From CAJCJE01 sp035948315 (GTDB taxonomy: Bacteria; Actinomycetota; Actinomycetes; Mycobacteriales; Pseudonocardiaceae): a DNA stretch of 64,000 nt. Location: NCBI GenBank assembly GCA_035948315.1, contig DASZJG010000036.1, positions 47,780 through 111,779 on the forward strand, in the 5' to 3' direction. The translations under genes and the position numbers were made by a program. Below are positions 1 through 8,177 of the stretch, piece by piece; positions within the stretch are counted from its first letter, which is position 1; each line of letters starts with the position of its first letter. The notes beneath the pieces were generated by a model. That model was not told the origin of the DNA, made no database searches, and saw nothing but the letters and a program-made list of their open reading frames with translations.

Positions 1-863
1 AGGGCGCAGACCGGCGCGCGGTCGTAGCGGTGTTCGGCGTCGTAGTCGTCCTCGATGACCAGGCCGCCCTCGGCCGCCCAGTCGAGCAGGGCACGACGCC
101 GCGCGGCGGCGAGCACCACGCCGGTGGGCATCTGGTGCGCAGGCGTGACCAGCACACTGTCCACACCGGACTCTATCAGCGCGTCGGTGTCGATGCCGAG
201 ATCGTCGACCGGGATCGGCGTGACCTTCATCTGCTGGTAGCGCAGGAGATCGCGGGCGCCGAACGAGCCGGGTTCCTCGACGCCGATGGCCGGCGTGCCG
301 CGCGCGAGCAGCACGTGCGCGAGCAGGGACAGCGTCTGCGCGACACCGTTGACGATGAGCAGGTCGTCCGGGTCGGCGCGGATGCCCCGGTTGCGGGTGA
401 GCCAGCCGGCGATGGCGGCGCGCAGTGCGAACACGCCGCGCGGGTCGCCGTAGCGCAGGTCGGTCGCGGTGATCCGGTCCAGCACGGCGCGTTCCGCGCG
501 CAGCCAGGCCGCGCGCGGAAAGGCCGACAGGTCGGGCACGCCGGGCGTGAGGTCGTACTCGACCGGTGCGGCCGGCCGCGCGGGCGTGGCGGGCACGGGC
601 TGGGTGAGGCCGGCGCGGACCACGGTGCCGCCACCGCGATGGCCGGCGAGCACGCCCTCATCCACCAGTCGCTGGTACGCCTCGACGACCACTCCCCGCG
701 ACACCGCGAGTTCGGTGGCGAGCGCGCGGGTGGCGGGCAGCCGGGCGTCCACGGGCAGCCTGCCGTCCGCGACCGCGGCGCGGATCTCGGTCGCGAGCCA
801 GCCGGCCAGGCCGCGCGGTGGCGCGCTCGCCGGGTCGAGTTGGAGGAAGTCGGCACCAGCCAT
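1..863 (-). CDS. MocR/PdxR-type transcriptional regulator, N-terminal part (cut by window edge)
   Basis: The reading frame begins at ATG 863 (MAGADFLQLDPASAPPRGL) and stays open to base 1, so only the first 287 codons are visible. It has an N-terminal GntR winged helix (residues about 10-75, with ATRALATELAVSRGVVVEAY as recognition region) fused to a fold-type I aminotransferase-like domain. The VIEDDYDAEHRYDR stretch typical of MocR proteins lies at the very edge; the PLP-binding lysine would be outside the window. MocR proteins sense PLP or amino compounds and usually control a divergent gene, here the EamA permease. A perfect palindrome lies in the shared 70-bp intergenic region. Confidence 0.9.
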   Translation of the reverse strand, partial: MAGADFLQLDPASAPPRGLAGWLATEIRAAVADGRLPVDARLPATRALATELAVSRGVVVEAYQRLVDEGVLAGHRGGGTVVRAGLTQPVPATPARPAAPVEYDLTPGVPDLSAFPRAAWLRAERAVLDRITATDLRYGDPRGVFALRAAIAGWLTRNRGIRADPDDLLIVNGVAQTLSLLAHVLLARGTPAIGVEEPGSFGARDLLRYQQMKVTPIPVDDLGIDTDALIESGVDSVLVTPAHQMPTGVVLAAARRRALLDWAAEGGLVIEDDYDAEHRYDRAPVCA

Positions 864-889
864 GGTTTGGTCCTGTCCAATGCGCCGTT

Positions 890-913
890 CTTGGCCCTGT
901 ATCCAGGGCCAAG
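890..913. promoter_or_regulatory. Perfect palindrome in the MocR/EamA intergenic region
   Basis: Ten-base arms CTTGGCCCTG (890-899) and CAGGGCCAAG (904-913) flank a TATC spacer. A weaker TTGG-N6-CCAA pair lies just upstream (about 866-879). TTGGCC (891-896) and TATGTC (914-919) are 17 bp apart and could be the -35 and -10 of the permease promoter, so the palindrome would sit inside the promoter. MocR regulators commonly bind such divergent intergenic regions. Assignment to this MocR is inference. Confidence 0.6.
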
Positions 914-933
914 TATGTCGCAGGCTGGGCGCC

Positions 934-1857
934 ATGGCAGCAACGAATCCAACCGGGCAGGCCGGAAACCTGTTGGCCGCATGCGGCATGATCTGCGTCG
1001 GCAGCAGCGTGGCGGTGTCGCAGACCCTGGTTCACGCGCCGCTGTTCACGGTGCAGGCGCTCCGCTACGCGCTCGCCGCGCTCATCCTGTTCGCCCTGTG
1101 CCGGGTCGGCGGCCGCACGATCCTCCGCCCGCGCGGCCTGGAGTGGTTCTGGCTGCTCGGCGTGTCCATCAGCGGGTTGGTGCTGTTCAACATCGCGGTC
1201 GTGAACGGCGACGCGCACGCCGAACCGGCGGTGATCGGCATCGCGGTCGCGTCGGTGCCGCTGGTGCTGGCCGTCGTGGGGCCGCTGGCCGCACGGAGCA
1301 GGCCGGCACTGGCCGTGGTGGTGGCGGCGGTGATCGTGACGGCGGGCGCGGTGCTGGTGCAGGGAGCCGGGCGGACGGACGCGATGGGACTGGTGTGGGC
1401 GCTGGTCGTGCTGGTCACCGAGGCCGCGTTCACGCTGATGGCCGTGCCGGTGCTGACCAGGATGGGGCCGTGGGTGGTCTCGCTGCACACCACCTGGATC
1501 GCGACCGTGGCGTTCGGCGTGCTGGGGGTGGTCGTGGAGGGTCCGGGCACGGTGTTCGCGCTGCCCGGCAAGGACTTCGCGGTCGCCGGCTATCTGGCCG
1601 TGGTGGTGACCGCGCTCGCGTTCGTGCTCTGGTACAGCGCGGTCGGCCGGATCGGGCCCGGCCGGGCCGGATTGTTCACCGGGATCGTGCCGATCGTGGC
1701 CGCCGCGGGCGGCCTGCTGCTCGGCGGGCCGATGCCGCACGCCCTGGTGTGGGTCGGGGTGGTCGTGGTGCTCGGCGGGTTGTGCGTCGGCATGGCCAAG
1801 CGGGACACCGAACCCGCCGAGTCCACAGTGGACGATGTGGTCGAGGTCAGGACGTGA
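934..1857 (+). CDS. EamA/DMT-family permease (RhaT/YdcZ-like exporter)
   Basis: This is a 307-residue, highly hydrophobic protein with about ten predicted membrane segments and the usual internal duplication of the drug/metabolite transporter superfamily. I start it at ATG 934 (MAATNPTGQAGNLLAACG), immediately before the first membrane helix; the longer upstream open frame would run through the promoter palindrome. DMT proteins export amino acids or small metabolites across the cytoplasmic membrane. It is divergent from a MocR regulator, a common pairing, which suggests induction by an amine or PLP-related effector. Its last 11 bases overlap the convergent hydrolase gene. The substrate cannot be told from sequence. 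Confidence 0.88.
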   Translation: MAATNPTGQAGNLLAACGMICVGSSVAVSQTLVHAPLFTVQALRYALAALILFALCRVGGRTILRPRGLEWFWLLGVSISGLVLFNIAVVNGDAHAEPAVIGIAVASVPLVLAVVGPLAARSRPALAVVVAAVIVTAGAVLVQGAGRTDAMGLVWALVVLVTEAAFTLMAVPVLTRMGPWVVSLHTTWIATVAFGVLGVVVEGPGTVFALPGKDFAVAGYLAVVVTALAFVLWYSAVGRIGPGRAGLFTGIVPIVAAAGGLLLGGPMPHALVWVGVVVVLGGLCVGMAKRDTEPAESTVDDVVEVRT

Positions 1858-2548
1858 CCGGGTTCTTGGCCGCCTCGGCCAGCGCGTCGTACGCCTTGCC
1901 GACGACGGGCTCGCCGTGCCCGAAACACGCGACGTCCGCGTCGAAGCTCGCGAGCAGCTTGAACGACTCGACGGCGCGGTCGGTGTCGAGGTTGAACGGG
2001 CCCACCCGCAGGCCACCGAAGTTGGCGACGGTGTCACCGGTGAACAGCACCCTCGGTTCGGTCAGGAACAGGCCGATGCTGCCCTCGGTATGCCCCGGCC
2101 CGGCGATGACCTGGGCGCCACCAGCGATGTCCAGCACGACGTCGCCGGTGAGTTCGCGGTCGATCCGGCAGGGCGGCGGCTTCGGCAGGCCGGCGAGCAT
2201 GTTCGCGGCCATCTGCCGCTCCATCTCCGAGCGCAGGTTGGGCGCGGGCGCCTCGACGTCGCCGCGGATGATCGGCGCGTCGGCCGCTCCCGCGCACACC
2301 TCGACGCTCCCCCAGCCAGCGACGTCCGCCGCGCCGCCGGTGTGGTCGCCGTGGAAGTGAGTGAGGACAAGGCGATCCACGTCGGTCGTGGCGATGCCCA
2401 GTTCGCGCAGCTGACTGGCGATGTCCGGGCCCGCGCCGACGCCGGCCGCGTCGATCAGGGTGATGCCGTCGTCGTCGCGCCACACGTACAACTGGAAATT
2501 GCCCACCGTCAACTGGTGCAGGTTGGGCCGGAGTTCGGTGATCGGCAT
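1847..2548 (-). CDS. Metallo-beta-lactamase-fold hydrolase
   Basis: This is a 233-residue cytoplasmic protein with the metal-binding signature THFHGDHTGG (HxHxDH), a downstream GPGHTEGSIGLF histidine motif, LFTGDTV with the bridging Asp, and a late FGHGEPV histidine. These are the metal ligands of the glyoxalase II / beta-lactamase fold. I use ATG 2548 (MPITELRPNLHQ); the frame extends 36 codons upstream, but that stretch looks non-coding. Members hydrolyse thioesters, lactones or other esters. Nothing in the context fixes the substrate. It ends convergently on the EamA gene. Confidence 0.88.
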   Translation of the reverse strand: MPITELRPNLHQLTVGNFQLYVWRDDDGITLIDAAGVGAGPDIASQLRELGIATTDVDRLVLTHFHGDHTGGAADVAGWGSVEVCAGAADAPIIRGDVEAPAPNLRSEMERQMAANMLAGLPKPPPCRIDRELTGDVVLDIAGGAQVIAGPGHTEGSIGLFLTEPRVLFTGDTVANFGGLRVGPFNLDTDRAVESFKLLASFDADVACFGHGEPVVGKAYDALAEAAKNPVTS

Positions 2549-2634
2549 GGGCTCGACGCTACGCGGGAACGTTCGCGCCCGGATCGATTTCACCGTGAGC
2601 GAAAGGAGAATCGGCCGAACGGGCGCGGACTCCG

Positions 2635-3813
2635 TTACCGCTTGGGCCAGTGCCAAGCGGGTTGGTCAAGCAGGCCCTGACCACTGATCGACGTCGCGCC
2701 GAACTCCTTGACCAGTGCGGCCGTGCCCACCTCCTCGCCCAGTTCCTCGGCGGTCGCGGTGAGCGCCCTGATCAGCGGCTCGGCGTGGGACACCACGATC
2801 ACCTGCGTCCTGCGCGCGGCCGTGCCGATCAGCGCGGCCAAGGCGGGCAGCAGATCCGGGTGCAGGCTGGTCTCCGGCTCGTTGAGCACGAACAACTCCG
2901 GCGGGCGCATGGCCAGCAGCGCGGCCACCCAGAGCAGGTAGCGCAGCGTGCCGTCGGAGAGTTCGGCCGCGCCGAGCGGGCGCAGCAGGCCGCGTTGGCG
3001 AAACCTCAGCTCGAACCAGCCATCGCGCACCCCGATCTCCACCCGGGAGCCGGGAAACGCCTGGTCGATGGCGATGTCGAGGGCGTCGGAGTCACCGGAT
3101 TCGCGGATGGTCTGCAACGCGGCGGCGAGGTCGCCGCCCTCGTGGTCGAGCACCGGGGTCCTGGTGCCGATCCGGCTGGCGCGGGCCGGCGCGGTCGCGT
3201 CCGACCTGAACTGGTCGTAGAAGCGCCAGGACCGGATGCGTTCGCGGGTGATCAGCAGTTCCGGGGTGCGGCGCGGGTCGGCGTACTCGCTGAGCATGCT
3301 GTCCGTCGGGCTGATCCGGTCCGCGGTGCTCGTCCAGGCGCCGGTCTCGTCCCGGACGCGGACGCCCGCGGCGACGCGGTCGGCCAGCAGGGTCGCCGGC
3401 CGCAGCAACGGGCCGCGCCACACGCATTCGCGCTTGATCACCGGGTCGAGGCTGAACGCGGAGTCCCGCTCGGTGGGCAGGCCGAGGTCGATCGCGTAGC
3501 CGAACTCGTCGCCCGCGAAGCCCAGCCGCAGCGAGACCGGCTTGGTGCGCACCGTGCCCTGCACCGGATGCCGCCCCTCGCGCACCGATCGCCCGATCTT
3601 CTCCGGCCCGGCCCACAGCGTCGAGGGCAGGCCGCCCTCCCTGGCCAGCGCGGCGACCGCGCCGTTGCGGGCGGCGTCGGCGAGCAGCCGCAGGGAGCGG
3701 TAGATGCTGGACTTCCCGCTGCCGTTCGGGCCGGTGATCAGCGTCACCTGCCGCAACGGCAGCACGAGGCTGCGCAGCGACCGGTAGTTCTCGACGGCCA
3801 GCGTGGTCAGCAC
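2635..3813 (-). CDS. AAA (RecF/SMC-like, AAA_21) ATPase
   Basis: This 392-residue ATPase starts at GTG 3813 (VLTTLAVENYRSLRSLVLPL), opening with the beta-strand and ENYRSL motif of RecF/OLD-like ATPases. It has Walker A GPNGSGKSS (residues about 29-37), an ABC-like signature around LSDGTLRYL, Walker B LFVLNEPETSLHPDL and a switch histidine in VIVVSHAEP. Proteins of this AAA_21 group are often partners in phage defence or DNA metabolism, but no nuclease (TOPRIM or HNH) gene is adjacent. The start lies 5 bases after the stop of the zinc-ribbon gene, so the two are probably translationally coupled. Confidence 0.88.
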   Translation of the reverse strand: MLTTLAVENYRSLRSLVLPLRQVTLITGPNGSGKSSIYRSLRLLADAARNGAVAALAREGGLPSTLWAGPEKIGRSVREGRHPVQGTVRTKPVSLRLGFAGDEFGYAIDLGLPTERDSAFSLDPVIKRECVWRGPLLRPATLLADRVAAGVRVRDETGAWTSTADRISPTDSMLSEYADPRRTPELLITRERIRSWRFYDQFRSDATAPARASRIGTRTPVLDHEGGDLAAALQTIRESGDSDALDIAIDQAFPGSRVEIGVRDGWFELRFRQRGLLRPLGAAELSDGTLRYLLWVAALLAMRPPELFVLNEPETSLHPDLLPALAALIGTAARRTQVIVVSHAEPLIRALTATAEELGEEVGTAALVKEFGATSISGQGLLDQPAWHWPKR

Positions 3814-3818
3814 GACGA

Positions 3819-4058
3819 TCAGACAGGAACCACGAAGCCCGTGATCCAGCCCGGATCGTCGCCGTCGCCGCACATCGGGCAGGGCGAACTGACCATCACG
3901 CCGGGGGCGATCTCGCGCATGGCGGTGCCGTCGCCGGGCAGCACCACCGGCCGGTACCGCTGGTCGTCCTCCGGCCCGTCGACCAGTTCGTGGGTCTGGG
4001 CGCGGCAGGCGTGGCACACCGTGCGGACCGGTGCCACCGGATGAGACTGGGTCACCAT
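3819..4058 (-). CDS. Small zinc-ribbon protein
   Basis: This 79-residue protein has two CxxC knuckles (VCHACRAQTH near residue 15 and CPMCGDGDDPG near residue 60), consistent with one structural zinc site. It starts at ATG 4058, 11 bases downstream of the UbiA stop, and ends 5 bases before the ATPase start, so it sits in the middle of a leftward UbiA / zinc-ribbon / ATPase operon. No Shine-Dalgarno sequence is apparent, which favours coupled translation. Function is unknown. It is retained as real because of the paired cysteines and tight packing. Confidence 0.72.
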   Translation of the reverse strand: MVTQSHPVAPVRTVCHACRAQTHELVDGPEDDQRYRPVVLPGDGTAMREIAPGVMVSSPCPMCGDGDDPGWITGFVVPV

Positions 4059-4069
4059 CGCAGCGTAAA

Positions 4070-4906
4070 TCAGATCTCGACGACGAACAGGACCACGTCG
4101 ATCAGGGCGACGCCCAGCGCAGCGTAGAAGGCGAACGGGCTGTTCGGCCTGCGCAGGCCGAGCACGGCCGCACCGCAGGCGAGCAACACCGCGACCCCGG
4201 CCGCGACCAGGGCGGGTGCGGGTGCCGAGCCGGGTCCGAGCACGACGACCAGCGAGGCAGCGGCGAGCACGATCGCCATGACCACGATGGCGGCGCGGGC
4301 GCCCAGGCGGTGCGGCAGGCCGCGCACGCCGGTCGCCTCGTCCGCGCGCAGGTCGGGCAGGACGTTGGCGATGTGCGCGCCGAGCCCGAGCAGGCCGCCC
4401 GCGACCGGCGCCCACCAGGGCGGGAGCGCGGGCAGCGCCAGGTAACCGACGACCGGCAGCAGGCCGGGGCCGACCAGGTAGGTGAGCCCGGAGAACACGG
4501 TCGCCTTGAGCCCGAGGTTGTACGTCCAGCCCGCGCCGTTCATGACCAGTCCGGCGATGCCGACGCGCCAGCCGAGCAGGACGAACATCGCGACGCTGAG
4601 CACGGCTGCGAGCACTGCGGCAGCGGTGAGGACGGACAACGCGAGTTCGCCCGTCGCGGCTGGTTTGTCCGTGCGGGCATTGGCCTTGTCGCGGGCCGCG
4701 TCGATACGGTCATTGGACCAGCCGATGGACAATTGCCCCAGCGCTACCGCGACCGTGAACAGCGTCACCCGAGCCGGCGTCAGGCCGATGCCGATGGCCA
4801 GCAGCAATCCGAGCACGGTGACCGCGAACCCGGGAATCGGATGCGACGCCAGGACCAGCCCCCGGACGCCGACCGGCCGATGGGCGGCACTGCCAACTGA
4901 TTCCAC
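4070..4906 (-). CDS. UbiA-family prenyltransferase
   Basis: This is a polytopic membrane protein of 278 residues with about nine helices and both UbiA aspartate motifs: SNDRIDAARDKANARTDKP (first NDxxDxxxD motif) and NVLPDLRADEATGVRGLP (second motif). Such enzymes transfer a polyprenyl chain from a prenyl diphosphate to an aromatic acceptor in the membrane, using Mg2+ bound by these aspartates. I use GTG 4906 (VESVGSAAHRP); TAGTCT just upstream could be a -10 giving a near-leaderless mRNA. It is divergent, across only 38 bp, from a type III polyketide synthase, which suggests prenylation of a polyketide phenol. A menaquinone-type role is an alternative. Confidence 0.85.
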   Translation of the reverse strand: MESVGSAAHRPVGVRGLVLASHPIPGFAVTVLGLLLAIGIGLTPARVTLFTVAVALGQLSIGWSNDRIDAARDKANARTDKPAATGELALSVLTAAAVLAAVLSVAMFVLLGWRVGIAGLVMNGAGWTYNLGLKATVFSGLTYLVGPGLLPVVGYLALPALPPWWAPVAGGLLGLGAHIANVLPDLRADEATGVRGLPHRLGARAAIVVMAIVLAAASLVVVLGPGSAPAPALVAAGVAVLLACGAAVLGLRRPNSPFAFYAALGVALIDVVLFVVEI

Positions 4907-4944
4907 GGAGGCGAGACTAGGGAATGCATGGGTAACGTGACCAG

Positions 4945-6000
4945 GTGACCACCATCGCCGCGGTTCATGGGGTGCTCGGTGCTCACCGGTACCCACAGGC
5001 AGAACTGACCGACCTGTTCACGCGACTGTGCCTGCCCGACGACGATCGCGCGGCAGCGGTGGCTCGGCGGTTGCACGCCAGCACGATGGTCGACACGCGG
5101 CATCTCGCGCTGCCGGCCGAGCGCTACCCGGATCTCGTCGGTTTCACCGAGGCGAACGACGCGTTTCTGGCGGTGGCCGTGGAACTGGGCGCGCAGGCGG
5201 TCGCGGGCGCGGTGAAGGAGGCCGGGCTGGACGTGACCGACGTCGACCTGATCATGTCGACCACGGTCACCGGCATCGCGGTGCCCTCGCTGGACGCGCG
5301 CATCGCGGGCCGGCTGGGGCTGCGGCCGGACGTGCGTCGGGTGCCGCTGATGGGGCTCGGCTGCGTTGCCGGTGCGGCCGGCCTGGCGCGGGTGCACGAC
5401 TACCTGCGCGGCGCGCCGGAGGCGGTCGCCGTGCTGGTGTCGGTCGAACTGTGCTCGTTGACCGTGCAGCGCGACGACCGGAGCGTGGCGAACATGGTCG
5501 CCTGCGGCCTGTTCGGCGACGGCGCCGCTGCCGTCGTGCTGACCGGTGCGGACCGCGCGATGCCCGGCCCGAGGATCGTGGGCAGCCTCAGTCATCTCTA
5601 TCCGGACACCGAGCGGGCCATGGGCTGGGACGTGGGCACGAGCGGCCTGCGCATCGTGCTCGGCTCCGAAGTGCCCGACCTGGTGCGCGAATACCTCGCT
5701 GGCGACGTGGCCGCCCTGCTCGCCGAGCAGGGCCTGAACGTCGCCGACATCGATCCGTGGATCTGCCACACCGGCGGTCCCAAGGTGATCGAGGCGATCG
5801 AGCAGGTGCTCGACCTGCCACCGGACGCGCTCGCGCTGACCTGGCGATCGCTGCGGGAGGTCGGCAACCTGTCCTCGGCCTCGGTGCTGCACGTGCTGCG
5901 CGACACGCTGGCCGCGCGACCGGCCGAAGGGGATCGGTGGGGCGTGTTGTTGGCAATGGGGCCCGGATTCTGCGCGGAACTGGTACTGATTCGATGGTGA
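4945..6000 (+). CDS. Type III polyketide synthase (chalcone synthase-like)
   Basis: At 351 residues the length is typical for bacterial type III PKSs. The catalytic triad is visible: Cys about 140 in GLGCVAGAAG, His about 275 in CHTGGPKV and Asn about 308 in EVGNLSSAS. These enzymes extend acyl-CoA starters with malonyl-CoA and cyclise the chain to resorcinols, pyrones or naphthols. GTG 4945 is the start. The next gene encodes an ICMT-like methyltransferase overlapping it by 7 bases, an arrangement known from alkylresorcinol operons (srsAB of Streptomyces griseus, bpsAB of Bacillus subtilis). An alkylresorcinol or alkylpyrone product is therefore the leading guess; a flaviolin/THN-type product is not excluded. 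Confidence 0.92.
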   Translation: MTTIAAVHGVLGAHRYPQAELTDLFTRLCLPDDDRAAAVARRLHASTMVDTRHLALPAERYPDLVGFTEANDAFLAVAVELGAQAVAGAVKEAGLDVTDVDLIMSTTVTGIAVPSLDARIAGRLGLRPDVRRVPLMGLGCVAGAAGLARVHDYLRGAPEAVAVLVSVELCSLTVQRDDRSVANMVACGLFGDGAAAVVLTGADRAMPGPRIVGSLSHLYPDTERAMGWDVGTSGLRIVLGSEVPDLVREYLAGDVAALLAEQGLNVADIDPWICHTGGPKVIEAIEQVLDLPPDALALTWRSLREVGNLSSASVLHVLRDTLAARPAEGDRWGVLLAMGPGFCAELVLIRW

Positions 6001-6524
6001 GCGCGATTCTGTACACGGTTCTGGTCGGTCTGGTCGCGGTCGAGCGGTTGGCCGAACTCGTGGTGGCCAAACGGAATCTGGCCTGGAGCCTGGCGCGCGG
6101 CGGCAGGGAAACCGGGTTCGGCCACTACCCGTTCATGGTCGTGCTGCACACCGGACTGCTCCTCGGCTGCGTGCTGGAGGTGTGGCTGGGCGGCCGGCCG
6201 TTCCTGGCGGCGCTCGGCGCGCCGATGCTGGTGTTGGTAGTGGCGTCGCAGGCGTTGCGGTGGTGGTGCATCCGGACACTCGGGCCGCGTTGGAACACCC
6301 GGATCATCGTGGTGCCGGACCTGCCGCTGATCACCGGCGGGCCGTACCGGTTCTTCAGGCATCCCAACTATGTCGCGGTGATCGTGGAGGGCGTGGCGCT
6401 GCCGCTCGTGCACACCGCGTGGCTGACCGCGATCGTGTTCAGCGTGCTCAACGCGGGCCTGCTGACCGTGCGGATCCGCGCCGAGAACAACGCTTTGGCC
6501 GGGGCCGAAACGTCACCGGCCTAG
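5994..6524 (+). CDS. Isoprenylcysteine carboxyl methyltransferase-like enzyme (phenolic-lipid O-methyltransferase candidate)
   Basis: This is a 176-residue membrane protein starting at ATG 5994 inside the end of the PKS gene (ATGGTGA overlap), so the two are translationally coupled. It carries the ICMT-family C-terminal signature: ITGGPYRFFRHPNYVAV followed by a hydrophobic hairpin and a RIRAEN acidic motif. In characterised type III PKS operons, relatives such as SrsB and BpsB O-methylate the alkylresorcinol or alkylpyrone product. It has about four to five membrane helices. The same role is inferred here from synteny and family, not shown directly. Confidence 0.87.
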   Translation: MVSAILYTVLVGLVAVERLAELVVAKRNLAWSLARGGRETGFGHYPFMVVLHTGLLLGCVLEVWLGGRPFLAALGAPMLVLVVASQALRWWCIRTLGPRWNTRIIVVPDLPLITGGPYRFFRHPNYVAVIVEGVALPLVHTAWLTAIVFSVLNAGLLTVRIRAENNALAGAETSPA

Positions 6525-6535
6525 CGTGGAGGACC

Positions 6536-7972
6536 ATGCGTGGTTGGACATTGCTCGCGACCAGTCTCGGTTTTGCAGTGGTGCAGTTGGACGTCAGCGT
6601 GGTCAACGTGGCGATCACGCCGATCGGCGCGGATCTCGGCGGCGGCGTGGCCGCGTTGCAGTGGATGGTCAACGCCTACACGCTCGCCTTCGCCGGCCTG
6701 ATCCTCACCGCGGGCGCGCTCGGCGACCGGATCGGCGCGAAGCGCGTGTTCGTCGCCGGTTTCGCCTTGTTCACACTGGCTTCCGCAGCCTGTGGCCTCG
6801 CGCCCGATCTCGGCGTGCTGGTCGCGGCGCGCGCGGTGCAGGGCATCGGCGCGGCCCTGCTGGTGCCGTGTTCGCTGACACTGCTCAACCATGCGTACCC
6901 GACCGCGCGCGAGCGGGCGCGGGCCATCGGGTTGTGGTCGGCAGGCGCGAGCACCGCGCTGTCCGCCGGTCCGCTGGTCGGCGGTTTGCTGACCACGACA
7001 CTGGGTTGGCGGGCGATCTTCTTCATCAACGCGCCGATCGGCCTGGCCGGCATCCTGCTCACCGTGCGGCACGCGACCGAGACGTCGCGGTCCGCCGGTC
7101 GAGGGGTCGATCTGCCCGGCCAGGCGACCGCGGTGCTGACGCTGACCGCGTTGGCCGCCGCGATGATCGAGGGCGGCACCCGCGGTTTCACCGATCCGCT
7201 GGTGCTGGCCGCGTTCGCGGTCGCGGTGCTGGCCGGGGCCGCGTTCCTGGTGGTCGAGGCACGCAGCGCGCGGCCGATGCTGCCGCTTACGTTGTTCCGG
7301 GCGCCCTCGTTCGGTCCGGCGAGCGCGATCGGGCTGCTGGTGAACGTCGCGTTCTACGGTCTGCTGTTCGTGCTGAGCCTGTTCTTCCAACGCGCGCAAC
7401 ACCATTCCGCGCTGGCGACCGGGTTGGCATTCGCACCGATGACCGTCGCGATCATCGCCGCGAACCTGACCGCGAGCCGCTTCGGCGGACGTCGGCCGAT
7501 CGTCCTCGGCGCGCTGTTGATGGTCGCGGGCTGCGCCGGTCTGCTCGGTTTCGGTGCTGCCGCACCGTATCCGGCACTGGTGGCGCAGTTGGTCGCGCTG
7601 GGCTTCGGGCTCGGGCTGATCGTGCCGGCGATGACCGCGGCGCTGCTCGGCGGGGTCGCGCGGGAACGGTCCGGGGTCGCGTCGGGCGCGCTGAACACGG
7701 CCCGGCAGACCGGCAGCGTGCTCGGCGTCGCGCTGTTCGGCGCGTTGGTCGCGCGGCCGGGATCGCTGGTGTCGGGCTGGCACGTCGCATTGCTGATCTC
7801 GATCGGACTGCTGCTGATGATCATGGTGGTTGCCGGTCGCGTCGGACCGTCTGGCAGAGTTGACCCGAAGTCCACGGTAGATGCGGAGGGCCCGAGTGCA
7901 GTTCATGGTGACCAGCAGGCGGCGGATCGAGCAGTACCGCGACGCCGACTTCGCCCCGCTGATCCCCGGTGA
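6536..7972 (+). CDS. MFS drug exporter (DHA2/EmrB-QacA type)
   Basis: The protein has 478 residues and about fourteen hydrophobic segments. It shows the DHA2 hallmarks LDVSVVNVAI in helix 1, GDRIGAKRVFVAGF (motif A) and ARAVQGIGAALLVPCSL. ATG 6536 is preceded by GGAGG at a good distance. It follows the methyltransferase gene by 11 bases and is probably the last transport step of the PKS locus, exporting the finished phenolic or an unrelated drug. Its hydrophilic tail (from about residue 445) overlaps the next gene by 77 bases, so the true C-terminus is slightly uncertain. Confidence 0.88.
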   Translation: MRGWTLLATSLGFAVVQLDVSVVNVAITPIGADLGGGVAALQWMVNAYTLAFAGLILTAGALGDRIGAKRVFVAGFALFTLASAACGLAPDLGVLVAARAVQGIGAALLVPCSLTLLNHAYPTARERARAIGLWSAGASTALSAGPLVGGLLTTTLGWRAIFFINAPIGLAGILLTVRHATETSRSAGRGVDLPGQATAVLTLTALAAAMIEGGTRGFTDPLVLAAFAVAVLAGAAFLVVEARSARPMLPLTLFRAPSFGPASAIGLLVNVAFYGLLFVLSLFFQRAQHHSALATGLAFAPMTVAIIAANLTASRFGGRRPIVLGALLMVAGCAGLLGFGAAAPYPALVAQLVALGFGLGLIVPAMTAALLGGVARERSGVASGALNTARQTGSVLGVALFGALVARPGSLVSGWHVALLISIGLLLMIMVVAGRVGPSGRVDPKSTVDAEGPSAVHGDQQAADRAVPRRRLRPADPR

Positions 7973-8177
7973 GACCGCGCGGATCAAGCAGCTCTACGCC
8001 GACGGCGTGGTCCGCCAGATCTGGCACCGCGAAGACGGCCTCGGCACGTGCTTCGTCCTGGAGGCCCCCGACCTGGCCTCGGCCCGCGCCATCGTCGACG
8101 ACCTGCCGATCTCGCGCGCCGGCCTCGCCGAGTTCACCGTGCTCGCGCTGCGCCCGTATGGTGGATTCAGCCGCTGA
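7896..8177 (+). CDS. Muconolactone isomerase-like / dimeric alpha-beta barrel protein
   Basis: This is a 93-residue protein beginning MQFMVTSRRR. GTG 7896 is chosen because GGAGGG (7885-7890) sits five bases upstream; an ATG at 7881 in the same frame would place that ribosome site inside the gene. The ferredoxin-like pattern, with a small first strand, helix ending RIKQLYADGVVRQIW, strand TCFVLEA and a C-terminal strand EFTVLAL, resembles muconolactone delta-isomerase and YciI-like proteins. It overlaps the end of the MFS gene and so belongs to the PKS-locus transcript. An isomerase or cyclase role on an aromatic polyketide is possible but speculative. Confidence 0.72.
   Translation: MQFMVTSRRRIEQYRDADFAPLIPGETARIKQLYADGVVRQIWHREDGLGTCFVLEAPDLASARAIVDDLPISRAGLAEFTVLALRPYGGFSR

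Noticed and set aside
30..2360. A 776-codon plus-strand frame spanning the MocR, EamA and hydrolase genes
   Set aside because: It crosses three well-supported genes and the MocR promoter palindrome. The translation is Arg/Gly-rich without motifs.
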